64,000 bases of DNA from Sinomonas sp. R1AF57 (GTDB lineage Bacteria; Actinomycetota; Actinomycetes; Actinomycetales; Micrococcaceae). The DNA is taken from assembly GCF_002224485.1 (NCBI RefSeq), contig NZ_CP022463.1:3812808-3876807 (forward strand). Direction: 5' to 3'. The notes below the pieces were generated by a model. That model was given only the letters and a program-made list of their open reading frames with translations. It was not told where the DNA came from and made no database searches. Of this stretch, positions 33,286 through 42,159 are shown piece after piece (the first letter of the stretch is position 1; the number at the start of each line of letters is the position of its first letter). A program made the translations under genes and the position numbers.

Positions 33286-34155
33286 ATGTCCACCGTCGCC
33301 GCAGCGGAGTCCAAGGCCGCGGCCGCTTCCCCGCGGCACCAGCAGCTGATCGTCACAGTGTTCGGCCTCTACGCGCGAGAGCACGGGGGCGTCCTGCCGG
33401 TCGCGGGACTCGTGCGGCTGCTCGGAGACCTCGGCGTCGAGGGCGCCGGCGTGCGCTCCGCGGTCTCGCGGCTCAAGAAGCGCGGCGTCCTCGAGAGCGT
33501 CAAGCTCGGCAACGCCGCCGCCTACCGCCTCGGTCCCGGCCTCGAAGAGGTCTTCTCCGAGGGCGACGAGCGCATCTTCTCGCCCCGCCGCGCCCGCCCT
33601 GAGGACCCGTGGCTGCTCGCCGCCTTCTCTGTGCCAGAGTCCCAGCGCGCGCTGCGCCACCAGATCCGTGCGGCCTTCACACGTCTGGGCTTCGGCGCCG
33701 TCTCGCCGGGGCTGTGGATCGCCCCGGCCTCACTCGAGCGGGAGGCCCGGCGCCGCCTCGCCCGGGCGGGTGCCGCCGGCTACGTCGAGTTCTTCCGCGC
33801 CGAGTACGCGGACGACGGCGAGGGGTCGGGCATGCGCGGCCGCGTCGCCGAGTGGTGGGACCTGGAGGCGCTCGACGCGACCTACGCGGAGTTCGTGGAG
33901 GGCCAGCGCGAGGTGCGCGAACGCTGGGAAGGCGCGCCGGCGCCGTCGTCCGCGGACGACGACGCCGCCGCGTTCACCGACTACGTCTCGCTGCTCACGC
34001 ACTGGCGGCGGCTCCCGTATCTCGACCCGGGGCTTCCCGCTGAGTACCTCCCGGAGAACTGGCAGGGGCTCGTGGCGCAGCAGCTGTTCGCGGAGCTCCA
34101 CGCGAAGCTCGCCGGCCCCGCCCGGCGCCATGCCGAGCGGGTCCTTGGAGCGTAA
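33286..34155 (+). CDS. PaaX family transcriptional regulator, second
   Basis: A 289-residue PaaX-family paralogue of the gene just upstream, with the same three-part layout: winged helix (about 18-80; DLGVEGAGVRSAVSRLKKRGVL), central WLLAAFSVPESQRALRHQIRAAFTRLGFGAVSPGLWIAP, and C-terminal WWDLEALDATYAEFVEGQ and YLDPGLPAEYLPENWQG. It has its own leader of 125 bases and GGAGG before the ATG at 33286, so it may be expressed separately. Two adjacent PaaX-type genes suggest division of labour, for example sensing a CoA ester at two promoters (inference). Convergent with kdgK. Confidence 0.92.
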   Translation: MSTVAAAESKAAAASPRHQQLIVTVFGLYAREHGGVLPVAGLVRLLGDLGVEGAGVRSAVSRLKKRGVLESVKLGNAAAYRLGPGLEEVFSEGDERIFSPRRARPEDPWLLAAFSVPESQRALRHQIRAAFTRLGFGAVSPGLWIAPASLEREARRRLARAGAAGYVEFFRAEYADDGEGSGMRGRVAEWWDLEALDATYAEFVEGQREVRERWEGAPAPSSADDDAAAFTDYVSLLTHWRRLPYLDPGLPAEYLPENWQGLVAQQLFAELHAKLAGPARRHAERVLGA

Positions 34156-34209
34156 GAACGCGCCGACGCATTGCCCTCGCGGCATAACATCCAGTCGCGC
34201 GGGCCAGCG

Positions 34210-35187
34210 CTACCGCAGAACAGGATCGCGCGGATCAAGAAGGTGCAGCTCGCTCCTGCGCGGCATGCCCTCCCAATCGCCGGGGACCAGGCACGCGAAG
34301 GCGCCGACCTGGTTGGCGACCATCAGGCGCTGTTCGACGTCGGACCCGCGGAGCAGCTCCGACAGGTACCCGCCGACGAACGCGTCCCCGGCGCCGACCG
34401 TGTCCACCACGCGTACCGGAACCGCTTCTCGGGCGTACTCGGCGCCGTCGACCAGCGCGAGGCAGCCGCGGGCCCCGCGCTTGAGGACCACCTGGGTGGG
34501 GCCCAGCGCCGCGATCCGCCTGGCCAGTTCCCCGGCATCGCTGGAGGGGCCGACGGCGATCGCGGCCTCGTCGTCGCCGGCGAACACGATGTCGGCCTGG
34601 GCGATGATCTGCCGGAAGTGCTGGCCGGCCAGCTTGGCGGGCCAGAGCGCAGCGCGGTAGTTCAGGTCGAAGGACACGAGTGCCCCGGCCGCCTTGGCGC
34701 GGTCGACGGCCTCCTGCGTGGCGGCGGCGGCCGAGCCGGAGAGGGCGGGCGTGATCCCGGTGATGTGGAGCAGCCGACAGCTCTCGATGACGCCTGCGGG
34801 GAGATCGTCCGGCCGCAGGCGCGATCCTGCGCTGCCCGACCGGTAGTACGAGACCTTGAGGGCCTCAGCGGTGCGCCGTTCTTTGATCATGAATCCAGTC
34901 GGCGCGGCGTCGTCGCGGACGGGCACGACGGCGATGCCCTCCGCGCGCAGCTCGCGGACCACCAGGTCTCCCGGGCCGTCCGCGCCGACACGCCCGATCC
35001 AGGCCACCGAAGTCCCCAGACGCTGCAGCGCCACGGCAACGTTGCTCTCGGCTCCGCCGACGCCCAGGCTCCAGCTGTGCACGTGGGGCAGCGGGCCGGG
35101 GGCGTCCGCCTTGAACAGGGCCATGGTCTCGCCCAACGTGACGACCTCGGCGGCCGGAAGCTGCGCGCTCTCCCGTGCCGCCGTCAC
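34210..35187 (-). CDS. kdgK: 2-dehydro-3-deoxygluconate kinase (PfkB family)
   Basis: A 325-residue ribokinase-fold sugar kinase. It shows the N-terminal VTLGETMALF, the GG switch in SLGVGGAESNVAVALQRLG (about 40-58), and the C-terminal PfkB signature DTVGAGDAFVGGY with the catalytic Asp (about 264-276). It is predicted to phosphorylate KDG to KDPG in the cytosol. Last gene of the leftward uronate operon; its start overlaps the aldolase stop by 4 bases. Substrate assignment rests on the adjacent KDPG aldolase and kduI/kduD. Confidence 0.88.
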   Translation of the reverse strand: MTAARESAQLPAAEVVTLGETMALFKADAPGPLPHVHSWSLGVGGAESNVAVALQRLGTSVAWIGRVGADGPGDLVVRELRAEGIAVVPVRDDAAPTGFMIKERRTAEALKVSYYRSGSAGSRLRPDDLPAGVIESCRLLHITGITPALSGSAAAATQEAVDRAKAAGALVSFDLNYRAALWPAKLAGQHFRQIIAQADIVFAGDDEAAIAVGPSSDAGELARRIAALGPTQVVLKRGARGCLALVDGAEYAREAVPVRVVDTVGAGDAFVGGYLSELLRGSDVEQRLMVANQVGAFACLVPGDWEGMPRRSELHLLDPRDPVLR

Positions 35188-35840
35188 ACGGACGCCTTTG
35201 CCGTTGCGGACTCGGCTTCTGACGCGAGGGCGACGGCCTCCGAGGTGCGCCGGGTGATCTGGGCGAAGTCGCCGGCCTGCACCCGGTCGCGCGGCACCAT
35301 CCAGGAGCCGCCGACCGCAGCCACGGCCGGAATTGCGAGGTAGTCGTGGAGGTTCTTCGGGCCGATCCCGCCCGTGGGCACGAAGCTCAGGTCCCCGAAC
35401 GGCGCCGCAAGCGCTGCGATCGCGGGAGCGCCACCCGAGGTTCCGGCCGGGAAGAACTTGACCGTGGTCAGTCCCAGCTCGAGGGCAGCCTGGATTTCGG
35501 TGGCCGTGACGGCCCCCGGAAGCGCCAGCACGCCGTGGTCATGGCAGCGTTCCACGACCGCCCGGCTGAGGCCTGGCGAGACCACGTAGGAGGCGCCCGC
35601 CTCCACCGCCCGGTCGACCTGCTGGCTCGTCAGCACCGTGCCTGCCCCAACGACCATGTCCCCGCGGTCCGCCATGGCGCGGATCGAGTCGGCAGCGGCG
35701 GGGGTGCGGAACGTGACCTCGGCGACGGGCAGCCCGCCGGCCACGAGGGCGGCGGCCAGCGGCGCGGCGTCGCGCGCGTCGTCGAGCACGACGACGGGCA
35801 CGAGGCGTGCGGCGCGCAGCGCGGAAAGCGTCTCACTCAT
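35184..35840 (-). CDS. eda: KDPG aldolase
   Basis: A 218-residue class I aldolase that splits 2-dehydro-3-deoxy-6-phosphogluconate into pyruvate and glyceraldehyde 3-phosphate. The Schiff-base lysine is K128 (TTVKFFPAG), the catalytic Glu E41 (VAEVTFRT), and the phosphate loop GGIGPKN follows. ATG at 35840, 12 bases after the kduI stop. Together with kdgK it closes the Entner-Doudoroff-like end of the pathway. Confidence 0.93.
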   Translation of the reverse strand: MSETLSALRAARLVPVVVLDDARDAAPLAAALVAGGLPVAEVTFRTPAAADSIRAMADRGDMVVGAGTVLTSQQVDRAVEAGASYVVSPGLSRAVVERCHDHGVLALPGAVTATEIQAALELGLTTVKFFPAGTSGGAPAIAALAAPFGDLSFVPTGGIGPKNLHDYLAIPAVAAVGGSWMVPRDRVQAGDFAQITRRTSEAVALASEAESATAKASV

Positions 35841-35851
35841 CGGTGCCGCCC

Positions 35852-36691
35852 TCACCGCAGGGAGGTGACGGGAACGGCGTCCATGTCGGTGAAGGACTGG
35901 TTCTCCCCGGCCATGGCCCACACGAAGGAGTACGCGGCCGTCCCGACGCCGGAGTGCAACGACCAGGAGGGCGAGATGACGGCCTGCCGGTCCGCGACCA
36001 TGAGGTGCCGGGTCTCGGCCGGCTGGCCCATCAGGTGCAGCACACGGGCGTCCTGCGGGACGTCGAAGTAGAGGTAGCACTCCGTGCGCCGGTCGTGCGT
36101 GTGCGCCGGCATGGTGTTCCACATCGATCCGGGATGCAGCTCCGTCACGCCCATGACGATCTGGCAGGACTCCACGCCCTTCTCGTGGATGTACTGGTTC
36201 AGGGTCCGCCGGTTGCTGGTGAGCTGGTCTCCCAGCTCCAGCACCGTGCCCTCGCCCCTGAGCACGAGCTGCGTGGGGTAGGTGGTGTGCGCGGGAGCGC
36301 TGAACAGGTAGAACTGGGCACCGGCGGCCTCCTCGCCCTCGGGGGCGTCCGCGAAGGCGATGTCGCGAGTGCCGCGCCCGACGTACAGGCAGGCGCCGTG
36401 CGGCATGGTGAACACCTCGCCGTCGGCGGTGACCGTTCCGGTGCCGCCCACGTTGACGATCCCGACCTCGCGATTGGCGAGGAAGTACTCCGCGCGGAGC
36501 TCGTCGAAGGTCGGGAGTGGCAGCTCGCGTCCGGCGGGGACGGCGCCGCCGAGGATGATCCGATCGTGATGCGTGTAGACGACCTTCACCTCGCCGGGCA
36601 CGAAGACGTCCTCGATGAGGAAGCGCTCCCGCAGCTCGGCGGTATCGAAATGCGGCAGCTGGCCGGGGCTCGTGGCGTATCGCTGTTCCAT
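35852..36691 (-). CDS. kduI: 5-dehydro-4-deoxy-D-glucuronate isomerase
   Basis: A 279-residue cupin-fold zinc isomerase converting 5-keto-4-deoxyuronate (DKI) to 2,5-diketo-3-deoxygluconate (DKII). The zinc site is visible as PAHTHDRRTE (two His and a Glu, about 191-200), with the distal His in SWSLHSG near 240. The N-terminal RYATSPGQ and FDTAELRERFLIE blocks are family-typical. Between kduD and eda in the leftward uronate operon, as expected for pectin or glycosaminoglycan degraders. Confidence 0.95.
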   Translation of the reverse strand: MEQRYATSPGQLPHFDTAELRERFLIEDVFVPGEVKVVYTHHDRIILGGAVPAGRELPLPTFDELRAEYFLANREVGIVNVGGTGTVTADGEVFTMPHGACLYVGRGTRDIAFADAPEGEEAAGAQFYLFSAPAHTTYPTQLVLRGEGTVLELGDQLTSNRRTLNQYIHEKGVESCQIVMGVTELHPGSMWNTMPAHTHDRRTECYLYFDVPQDARVLHLMGQPAETRHLMVADRQAVISPSWSLHSGVGTAAYSFVWAMAGENQSFTDMDAVPVTSLR

Positions 36692-36739
36692 GAAGTGCTC
36701 TCCAGTCTCAGAGTGGGTCGGTGTGGTGGGGCGGCGGGG

Positions 36740-37504
36740 TCAGCGGACCAGCCAGCCGCCGTCGACGGGGATGATTGCGCCGTTCAGGTAGTCCGAGGCC
36801 GCCGAGGCCAGGAAGACGAAGGGGCCCTGCAGGTCGGTGGGCGTGCCCCATCGCCCGGCCGGGATCCGGTCGAGGATGGACTTCTCGCGCGACTCGTCGG
36901 AGCGGATGGGGGCTGTGTTGTCGGTGGCCATGTAGCCGGGGGCGATGGCATTGACGTTCACCCCGTGGGCCGCGAGCTCGTTCGCGAATGACTTCGTGAG
37001 CCCCGCGACGGCGTGCTTGCTCGCTGCGTAGCCGGGCACGAGGATGCCGCCCTGGAACGAGAGCATGGAGGCGACGTTGATGATCTTCCCCCCGCCCTGC
37101 GGCACATAGCGCCGCGCAGCGGCCTGAGAGAGGTGGAAGACGGCGTCGAGATTGACTGCCATCACGTCGTCCCAGTCCGACGCGGGGTGATCCAGGAGCG
37201 GGGCGCGGCGGATGATCCCCGCGTTGTTGACGAGGATGTCGATGCGGCCAAGGGCATCGACCACCTGCTGGATGGACTCGTCCAGCTCCCGGGGCGTCGC
37301 TGAGACGAGGTCCTGCTCGATCGTGTGGACCCGCCGTCCGAGCGCCCGGACCTTCTCGGCGGTTTCCTCCGCCGGGCTCTGGCTCAGCAGGGCGACGTCG
37401 GCCCCCGCCTCGGCGAGTGCGACGGCGGCGCCTTGCCCGAGGCCACGGGACGCGCCCGTCACGAGGGCGACCTTTCCGTCCAGGCGGAACGAGTCGAGAA
37501 CCAT
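36740..37504 (-). CDS. kduD: 2-dehydro-3-deoxy-D-gluconate 5-dehydrogenase
   Basis: A 254-residue short-chain dehydrogenase. Coenzyme motif TGASRGLG is at 16-23, NNAG at about 92-95, and the catalytic Ser and Tyr-x3-Lys are in NVASM and YAASK. It reduces DKII to KDG, the substrate of kdgK. Family assignment as KduD is from high similarity in pattern (APGYMATDNTAPIR) and from the flanking kduI gene. Confidence 0.93.
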   Translation of the reverse strand: MVLDSFRLDGKVALVTGASRGLGQGAAVALAEAGADVALLSQSPAEETAEKVRALGRRVHTIEQDLVSATPRELDESIQQVVDALGRIDILVNNAGIIRRAPLLDHPASDWDDVMAVNLDAVFHLSQAAARRYVPQGGGKIINVASMLSFQGGILVPGYAASKHAVAGLTKSFANELAAHGVNVNAIAPGYMATDNTAPIRSDESREKSILDRIPAGRWGTPTDLQGPFVFLASAASDYLNGAIIPVDGGWLVR

Positions 37505-37534
37505 CAGTGTGCCTCCATTAGTGGTCAGCGGGGG

Positions 37535-38698
37535 TCAGTAGTAGGTGCGCAGATACTCAGCCAGGCACAGGATCGCCATGGCCTGCCCGTAGGGCATCGA
37601 GGTGCGCGGGATATTCCGGTAGAAGTCCAGGTCCGAGCCCATTCCGGTCCCGAACGAGACCTGCTGCAGCTCGCCGTCGTCCGAGATGTTGTCGATCACC
37701 GCACGGACCGCCTTCTCGGCGACTGGCTGGTAGTCGGCCTTGAGGTAGCCCCTGCGCACGCCCTTGAGGATTCCGTAGGCGACTCCAGCGGTCGCGGAGG
37801 CCTCGAGGTAGGAGGAGGGGTCGTCGAGGAGCGTATGCCAGAGCCCTGAGCCGTCCTGGAGGCGGGCGAGGGCGGCGACCTGCGCATCGAGGATCTCGAT
37901 GAGGAACCGCCGCACGGGGTTGGATGCGGGCAGGTCCACGAGCTCGAGGAAGTCGGGGATGACCATGGTCAGCCATGAGTTCCCGCGGGCCCAGCGGGCT
38001 TTGGCGAAGTTGTGGTTGCCCTCGAAGGACCACCCGTGGAACCAGAGACCCGTCTCCCGGTCCATGAGGTGGGCCGCGTGGGTGAGGAACTGGAACGTCG
38101 CCTCCTCGACGTAGTGGGGACGGTCTAGCAGAAGGCCGATCTTGGCCAGCGGCAGGACGGTCATCATGAGGGTGTCGTCCCACAGCTGGTGGTGGTTCTC
38201 CTCAGCCAGGGTGATGTGCTGCATGCCACCGTGCGGCGTACGGGGCATGGCCCGCATCGCCCACTCGGCCCACGAGTCGAGCCACGGCAGAAGCGTGCGG
38301 TCGCCGGTCTCCTCGTACCTGAAGGCGAGCGTCAGGAACGGTGCCATGGTGTTGACGTTCTTCGTGGTTCCCTCTGCCAGCCGTGCGGCGAACCACGCGT
38401 CGATGATGTCCCGCATCGCGGTCTCGCCCGTCTGGTCGTAGTACTGCCACATGCCGTAGAGGCCGACGCCGTGGGTCCACTCCCAGCCCGCCCAGCCCTT
38501 GGTGTCGATGACGCGGCCGTCGTCGAGCCGGAGGAGGAATTCTCCTGTCTCATCGCTGATGCCGACGAGGTTCTCGGTCAGCCGGCGGACCAGCTCCTGC
38601 AGGCCGCTGCGGGGGATGAAGCGCTCCGGAGCGCGCAGCAGCGGGCTGTGCTTCACGGGCCACACCGCCGCGTGGGGGGCCGTCGTCTTCTCGGTCAT
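37535..38698 (-). CDS. GH105 unsaturated (rhamno)galacturonyl hydrolase
   Basis: A 387-residue glycoside hydrolase of family 105/88, predicted cytosolic since no signal peptide is visible. These enzymes hydrate and release the 4,5-unsaturated uronate from lyase-made disaccharides such as delta-GalA-rhamnose. Family patterns are WEWTHGVGLYGMWQYY, HHQLWDDTLMMTVLPLAKIG with the catalytic Asp, WFHGWSFEGNHNFAKARWARGNSW, and GMGSDLDFYRNIPRTSMPYGQAMAI near the end. GGAGA precedes the ATG at 38698. Products would be rhamnose for the divergent rha genes and DKI for kduI, linking both arms. Confidence 0.92.
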   Translation of the reverse strand: MTEKTTAPHAAVWPVKHSPLLRAPERFIPRSGLQELVRRLTENLVGISDETGEFLLRLDDGRVIDTKGWAGWEWTHGVGLYGMWQYYDQTGETAMRDIIDAWFAARLAEGTTKNVNTMAPFLTLAFRYEETGDRTLLPWLDSWAEWAMRAMPRTPHGGMQHITLAEENHHQLWDDTLMMTVLPLAKIGLLLDRPHYVEEATFQFLTHAAHLMDRETGLWFHGWSFEGNHNFAKARWARGNSWLTMVIPDFLELVDLPASNPVRRFLIEILDAQVAALARLQDGSGLWHTLLDDPSSYLEASATAGVAYGILKGVRRGYLKADYQPVAEKAVRAVIDNISDDGELQQVSFGTGMGSDLDFYRNIPRTSMPYGQAMAILCLAEYLRTYY

Positions 38699-38735
38699 CT
38701 CGTCTCCGCTTGTCGTGTGCGTGGGTGGTTGGCTT

Positions 38736-38768
38736 GTCGAAGGGGGAACCTCAGGTTCCCCCTTCGAC
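38736..38768 (-). terminator. Hairpin between the MHS permease and GH105 genes
   Basis: A perfect 16-bp inverted repeat with one central base (GTCGAAGGGGGAACCT and its complement). It is placed just past the permease stop, upstream of the GH105 start. It may lower read-through from permease to hydrolase rather than end the operon. Confidence 0.75.
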
Positions 38769-38778
38769 GGCACGGTGG

Positions 38779-40155
38779 CTAGGCGCCCGTGGTGCTGAGC
38801 CGGTTGGGCGCGGTCTTCTCGTCCTCGAGGTCTGCGAGGGTCTTGCCCTTCGTGTCCGAGGAGAGGAGGGCCGCCAGGGCGGCGACGACGCAGATGCCGA
38901 ATGTGGCGCCACCGATCACGAGCGGGACGTTCGCCGTTCCGGGGGGAGCGATCGCCGTGAAGATGCTCGGGAAGAAGGAGGCGATCATGAGGCCGATGTT
39001 CTGCGACACCGCGAAGCCGGTCACCCGGATCCGCATGGGGAACTGCTCCTGGAAGAAGGTCGCGAAGGTCGCGTTCCACATCTGGAAGAGGGCGCCCTGG
39101 ACGATGACCACGAACACGAAGACGAGGACGAGGCTGCGCTGGTCGATGGCCCAGAGGTACGCCGCAGCCAGCAGGCCGCCGCCGGCGCCGCCGACGATCA
39201 TGAGGGCCCGCCGCCCGATCCGGTCGGAGAGTGCGCCGAAGACCGGGATGGTGATCACGGCGGCCACGTTGGCCACGAGCGTGACCCAGAGGAATTCGCC
39301 GGCGGAGAAGCCGATGCCATAGCCCTTCTGCGTGGCGTAGGACACGCCGAAGATCAGGGTTGCCATGCCGATGACGTTGGTGAACGTCATGATGATGCAG
39401 CGGACCAGGACCCAGGGGTGGCTACGGAGGAGGTCGACGAGCGGGAAACGGCGCTTGACCTCGGCCTTCTCGGCCTGGGCAAGGTAGGCGGGTGGCTCCT
39501 GGACGCGGCGGCGGATGAGGTAGCCGGCCAGGATGACGAACGCGCTGAGCAGGAAGGGGATCCGCCAGCCCCACGTCTGGAACTGCTCCGCGGGGAGGAA
39601 TGCGGAGAGGGGCAGCAGTGCCGCGGTGGCGAGGATCGAGCCGACCTGGGTGCCCTGGAGGCTGAAGCTGGCGAAGAACCCGCGCTTGGCATCGGGGGAG
39701 TGCTCGACGATCATCGCGCTCGCGCCGCCGAGCTCGCCCGCGACCGCGAAGCCCTGGATCAGACGCAGGGCCACGAGGAGGGCGGGCGCGAGGAGTCCAA
39801 CCTGCTGGTAGGTGGGCAGGAGGCCCACCGCGAAGGTGGCGACCCCCATCAGCAGCATGGCGAAGACCAGGACCTTCTTCCGCCCGTGGCGGTCCCCGTA
39901 CGCGCCAAGGACGACCGCGCCGAGCGGACGGGAGACGTAGCCGACCGCGTACGTCGCAAGTGAGGCGATGATCGCGACGGTCGGGTTCTCCGAGGGGAAG
40001 AAGACGCTGGGGAAGACCAGCGCCGAGACCGTCGAGTACAACGCGAAGTCGTAGTACTCGAGGGCGCTTCCGATCCAGCCGCTGATCGCGGCCTTCTTCG
40101 GGTTGCGCCGTCCGATGCTGGCTTCGGGACCGAAGTCCCCGGCTGACGTGTTCAT
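38779..40155 (-). CDS. MFS permease, MHS family, probable unsaturated disaccharide or uronate importer
   Basis: A 458-residue, 12-helix symporter. MHS traits are GSALEYYDFALYSTVSALVF at the first helix, the motif-A loop GAYGDRHGRKKVL, LRLIQGFAVAGELGGASAM, and WRIPFLLSAFVILAGYLI. First gene of the leftward uronate operon, with a LacI-type operator (40269-40280) about 115 bases upstream. It probably imports the pectin-derived sugar acid or disaccharide used by GH105 (inference; MHS members mostly carry carboxylates). The ATG at 40155 is chosen over upstream in-frame codons that precede the conserved N-terminus. Confidence 0.88.
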   Translation of the reverse strand: MNTSAGDFGPEASIGRRNPKKAAISGWIGSALEYYDFALYSTVSALVFPSVFFPSENPTVAIIASLATYAVGYVSRPLGAVVLGAYGDRHGRKKVLVFAMLLMGVATFAVGLLPTYQQVGLLAPALLVALRLIQGFAVAGELGGASAMIVEHSPDAKRGFFASFSLQGTQVGSILATAALLPLSAFLPAEQFQTWGWRIPFLLSAFVILAGYLIRRRVQEPPAYLAQAEKAEVKRRFPLVDLLRSHPWVLVRCIIMTFTNVIGMATLIFGVSYATQKGYGIGFSAGEFLWVTLVANVAAVITIPVFGALSDRIGRRALMIVGGAGGGLLAAAYLWAIDQRSLVLVFVFVVIVQGALFQMWNATFATFFQEQFPMRIRVTGFAVSQNIGLMIASFFPSIFTAIAPPGTANVPLVIGGATFGICVVAALAALLSSDTKGKTLADLEDEKTAPNRLSTTGA

Positions 40156-40267
40156 GTGCTGACTTCCTTCATCGACGTTGGTGATGAGCCGGCGCTGGCC
40201 CCGCAGGGGCACTGGTCGTGACGGTGGATGCTGGGGGAGGGATGCGAGGCGTTGAAGCCTTCGCTTC

Positions 40268-40281
40268 TTGAATCGTTTCAT
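40268..40281. promoter_or_regulatory. LacI-type operator upstream of the uronate operon
   Basis: TTGAATCGTTTCAT, centred on CG (10 of 12 core positions symmetrical), is the exact reverse complement of the site at 40861-40874. It is upstream of the MHS permease start. Confidence 0.7.
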
Positions 40282-40367
40282 CAATCGTAGAAGGTGAGGT
40301 GCGCCACGTCAACGCCCCGAGGATGCTTGTTTCCATTCGGCCGTGCAGCGTTCCCCGCCCGGGCCTC

Positions 40368-40736
40368 CTACTCGAGATGGAAGTACTGCAGGAGCCCCTC
40401 GGGTGCCGACCCTTCGACGAAGTACTGGGCCATCTGGGCCTGCCACCGCGCATTCACCGGATGCCTTGCCATAAGGGTCTCGGCGTCCCAGGCGTCATCG
40501 GCCTCGAAGTACCCCACGACCAGGCCGTCCTCGGCCCGGAGGAACAGCGAGTAGTTGCGCCATCCGGTCCCGCGCAGGGCGTCAAGCATCTCGGGCCACA
40601 CCCTCTGGTGCACCTCGACGTACTCAGCGAGCTTCTCGGGGCGGATCCGCAGGAGGAAGCAGTGCCGGGTGCGGAGGACCTCCTGGGGCACTTCGACCAG
40701 ACCGATCAGCTCGGAGGGTGTTGGGTCGGGATTCAT
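40368..40736 (-). CDS. rhaM: L-rhamnose mutarotase
   Basis: A 122-residue ferredoxin-like dimeric protein that interconverts alpha- and beta-L-rhamnose. Family patterns are HCFLLRIRPEKLAEYVEVHQRVWPEML with the catalytic His, NYSLFLRAEDGLVVGYFE, and the C-terminal WQAQMAQYF near LLQYFHLE. Divergent from rhaI, with two LacI-type sites in the 211-base gap. The 122-residue form is slightly longer than the E. coli protein (104). Confidence 0.93.
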   Translation of the reverse strand: MNPDPTPSELIGLVEVPQEVLRTRHCFLLRIRPEKLAEYVEVHQRVWPEMLDALRGTGWRNYSLFLRAEDGLVVGYFEADDAWDAETLMARHPVNARWQAQMAQYFVEGSAPEGLLQYFHLE

Positions 40737-40799
40737 GGGGCTCCTTTGGCCGGAAGGGCTGTGATGTGCACCTCGGTGGGGGTTTCATCGTAGAAGATA

Positions 40800-40815
40800 T
40801 TTGAGACGTTTCAAA
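40800..40815. promoter_or_regulatory. LacI-type operator in the rhaM-rhaI gap
   Basis: TTTGAGACGTTTCAAA, 14 of 16 positions symmetrical around a central CG. Probably bound by the LacI protein at 45763. Confidence 0.68.
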
Positions 40816-40860
40816 TGCGGGCGTGATCGTTGACGTGACCTGATTCACCGGCTACCGTGG

Positions 40861-40874
40861 ATGAAACGATTCAA
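40861..40874. promoter_or_regulatory. LacI-type operator upstream of rhaI
   Basis: ATGAAACGATTCAA, the exact inverse of 40268-40281, 73 bases before the rhaI start. Confidence 0.7.
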
Positions 40875-40947
40875 TAAATAGGGAACAGGCCGCGTCGAGT
40901 CGCCCAGGCCGCTCTCCTGCGTCGGTCCTCACAGAGAAGAGAAGATC

Positions 40948-42114
40948 ATGACAGCCTTCGACGACATCGCACCGCGTCTCGCCGCGCAGGCCATCGAGCT
41001 GCCCTCGTGGGCCTTCGGCAATGCCGGCACCCGCTTCAAGGTCTTCGGCACCCCCGGAACCCCCCGCACAGTCGAGGAGAAGATCTCCGACGCGGCGACG
41101 GTCCACCGCTTCACGGGCCTCGCTCCCACCGTGGCACTGCACATCCCTTGGGACGCCGTGGACGACTATGCCGCGCTGTCCCGCCACGCTGCCGACGAGG
41201 GGGTGGCCCTGGGCACGATCAACTCCAACACGTTCCAGGACGAGGACTACAAGTTCGGCTCGCTGACCCACACCGACGCGGCCGTACGGCGCAAGGCCAT
41301 CGACCACCACCTGCAGTGCCTCGAGATCATGGAGGCGACCGGCTCCCGGGACCTGAAGATCTGGCTCGCTGACGGCACGAACTACGCTGGCCAGGGTGAC
41401 ATGCGCGGCCGCCAGGACCGCCTCGCCGAGTCGCTCGCAGTGATCTACAGCCAGCTCGGGATGGAGCAGCGGCTTGTCCTGGAGTACAAGTTCTTCGAGC
41501 CCGCCTTCTACCACACGGACGTGCCGGACTGGGGCACCGCGTACACCCAGGTCGCCGCCCTCGGGGAGCGCGCCGTCGTGTGCCTGGACACGGGGCACCA
41601 CGCCCCGGGCACCAACATCGAGTTCATCGTCATGCAGCTCCTGCGGCTCGGGAAGCTGGGGTCCTTCGACTTCAACTCCCGCAACTACGCCGACGACGAC
41701 CTCATCGTCGGTGCCGCCGACCCGTTCCAGCTGTTCCGCGTCATGGTGGAGGTTGTCCGCGGGGGAGGCCTGGACCACGAGTCCGGCGTGGCGTTCATGC
41801 TCGACCAGTGCCACAACGTGGAGGAGAAGATCCCCGGCCAGATCCGCTCGGTCCTCAACGTCCAGGAGATGACTGCGCGGGCGCTGCTGCTGGACCGCGT
41901 GGCACTCACCGCGGCGCAGGAGGCCGGCGACGTGCTCGGAGCGCACCAGATCCTCATGGACGCCTTCTACACCGATGTCCGTCCCGCCCTGGCCGCGTGG
42001 CGGGAATCCCGAGGCCTGCCCGCCGACCCCATGCGCGCCTACGCGGCCTCGGGCTACCAGCAGCGCATCGCCGACGAGCGTGTCGGCGGCGCCCAGGCCT
42101 CCTGGGCCTCCTGA
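40948..42114 (+). CDS. rhaI: L-rhamnose isomerase (Pseudomonas stutzeri type)
   Basis: A 388-residue TIM-barrel metal isomerase converting L-rhamnose to L-rhamnulose. Residues typical of the RhaI subgroup include SWAFGNAGTRFKVF near the N-terminus, LALEYKFFEPAFYHTD-like LVLEYKFFEPAFYHTD (Glu and His metal ligands), CLDTGHHAPGTNIEF, and FDFNSRNYADDDL with the acidic ligands. Unrelated in close detail to E. coli RhaA. First gene of rhaI-rhaDE-rhaB-lacI, preceded by two operators. AGAGAAGA lies before the ATG at 40948. Confidence 0.94.
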   Translation: MTAFDDIAPRLAAQAIELPSWAFGNAGTRFKVFGTPGTPRTVEEKISDAATVHRFTGLAPTVALHIPWDAVDDYAALSRHAADEGVALGTINSNTFQDEDYKFGSLTHTDAAVRRKAIDHHLQCLEIMEATGSRDLKIWLADGTNYAGQGDMRGRQDRLAESLAVIYSQLGMEQRLVLEYKFFEPAFYHTDVPDWGTAYTQVAALGERAVVCLDTGHHAPGTNIEFIVMQLLRLGKLGSFDFNSRNYADDDLIVGAADPFQLFRVMVEVVRGGGLDHESGVAFMLDQCHNVEEKIPGQIRSVLNVQEMTARALLLDRVALTAAQEAGDVLGAHQILMDAFYTDVRPALAAWRESRGLPADPMRAYAASGYQQRIADERVGGAQASWAS

Positions 42115-42159
42115 TCCATCCCGCCCGTCGACCCACCGACTTCCAAGGAACGCCAGATC

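Noticed and set aside
36740-37504. KduD-like gene as a fatty acid synthesis reductase (FabG)
   Set aside because: The short-chain dehydrogenase lies between kduI and GH105 and its C-terminal pattern fits KduD better.
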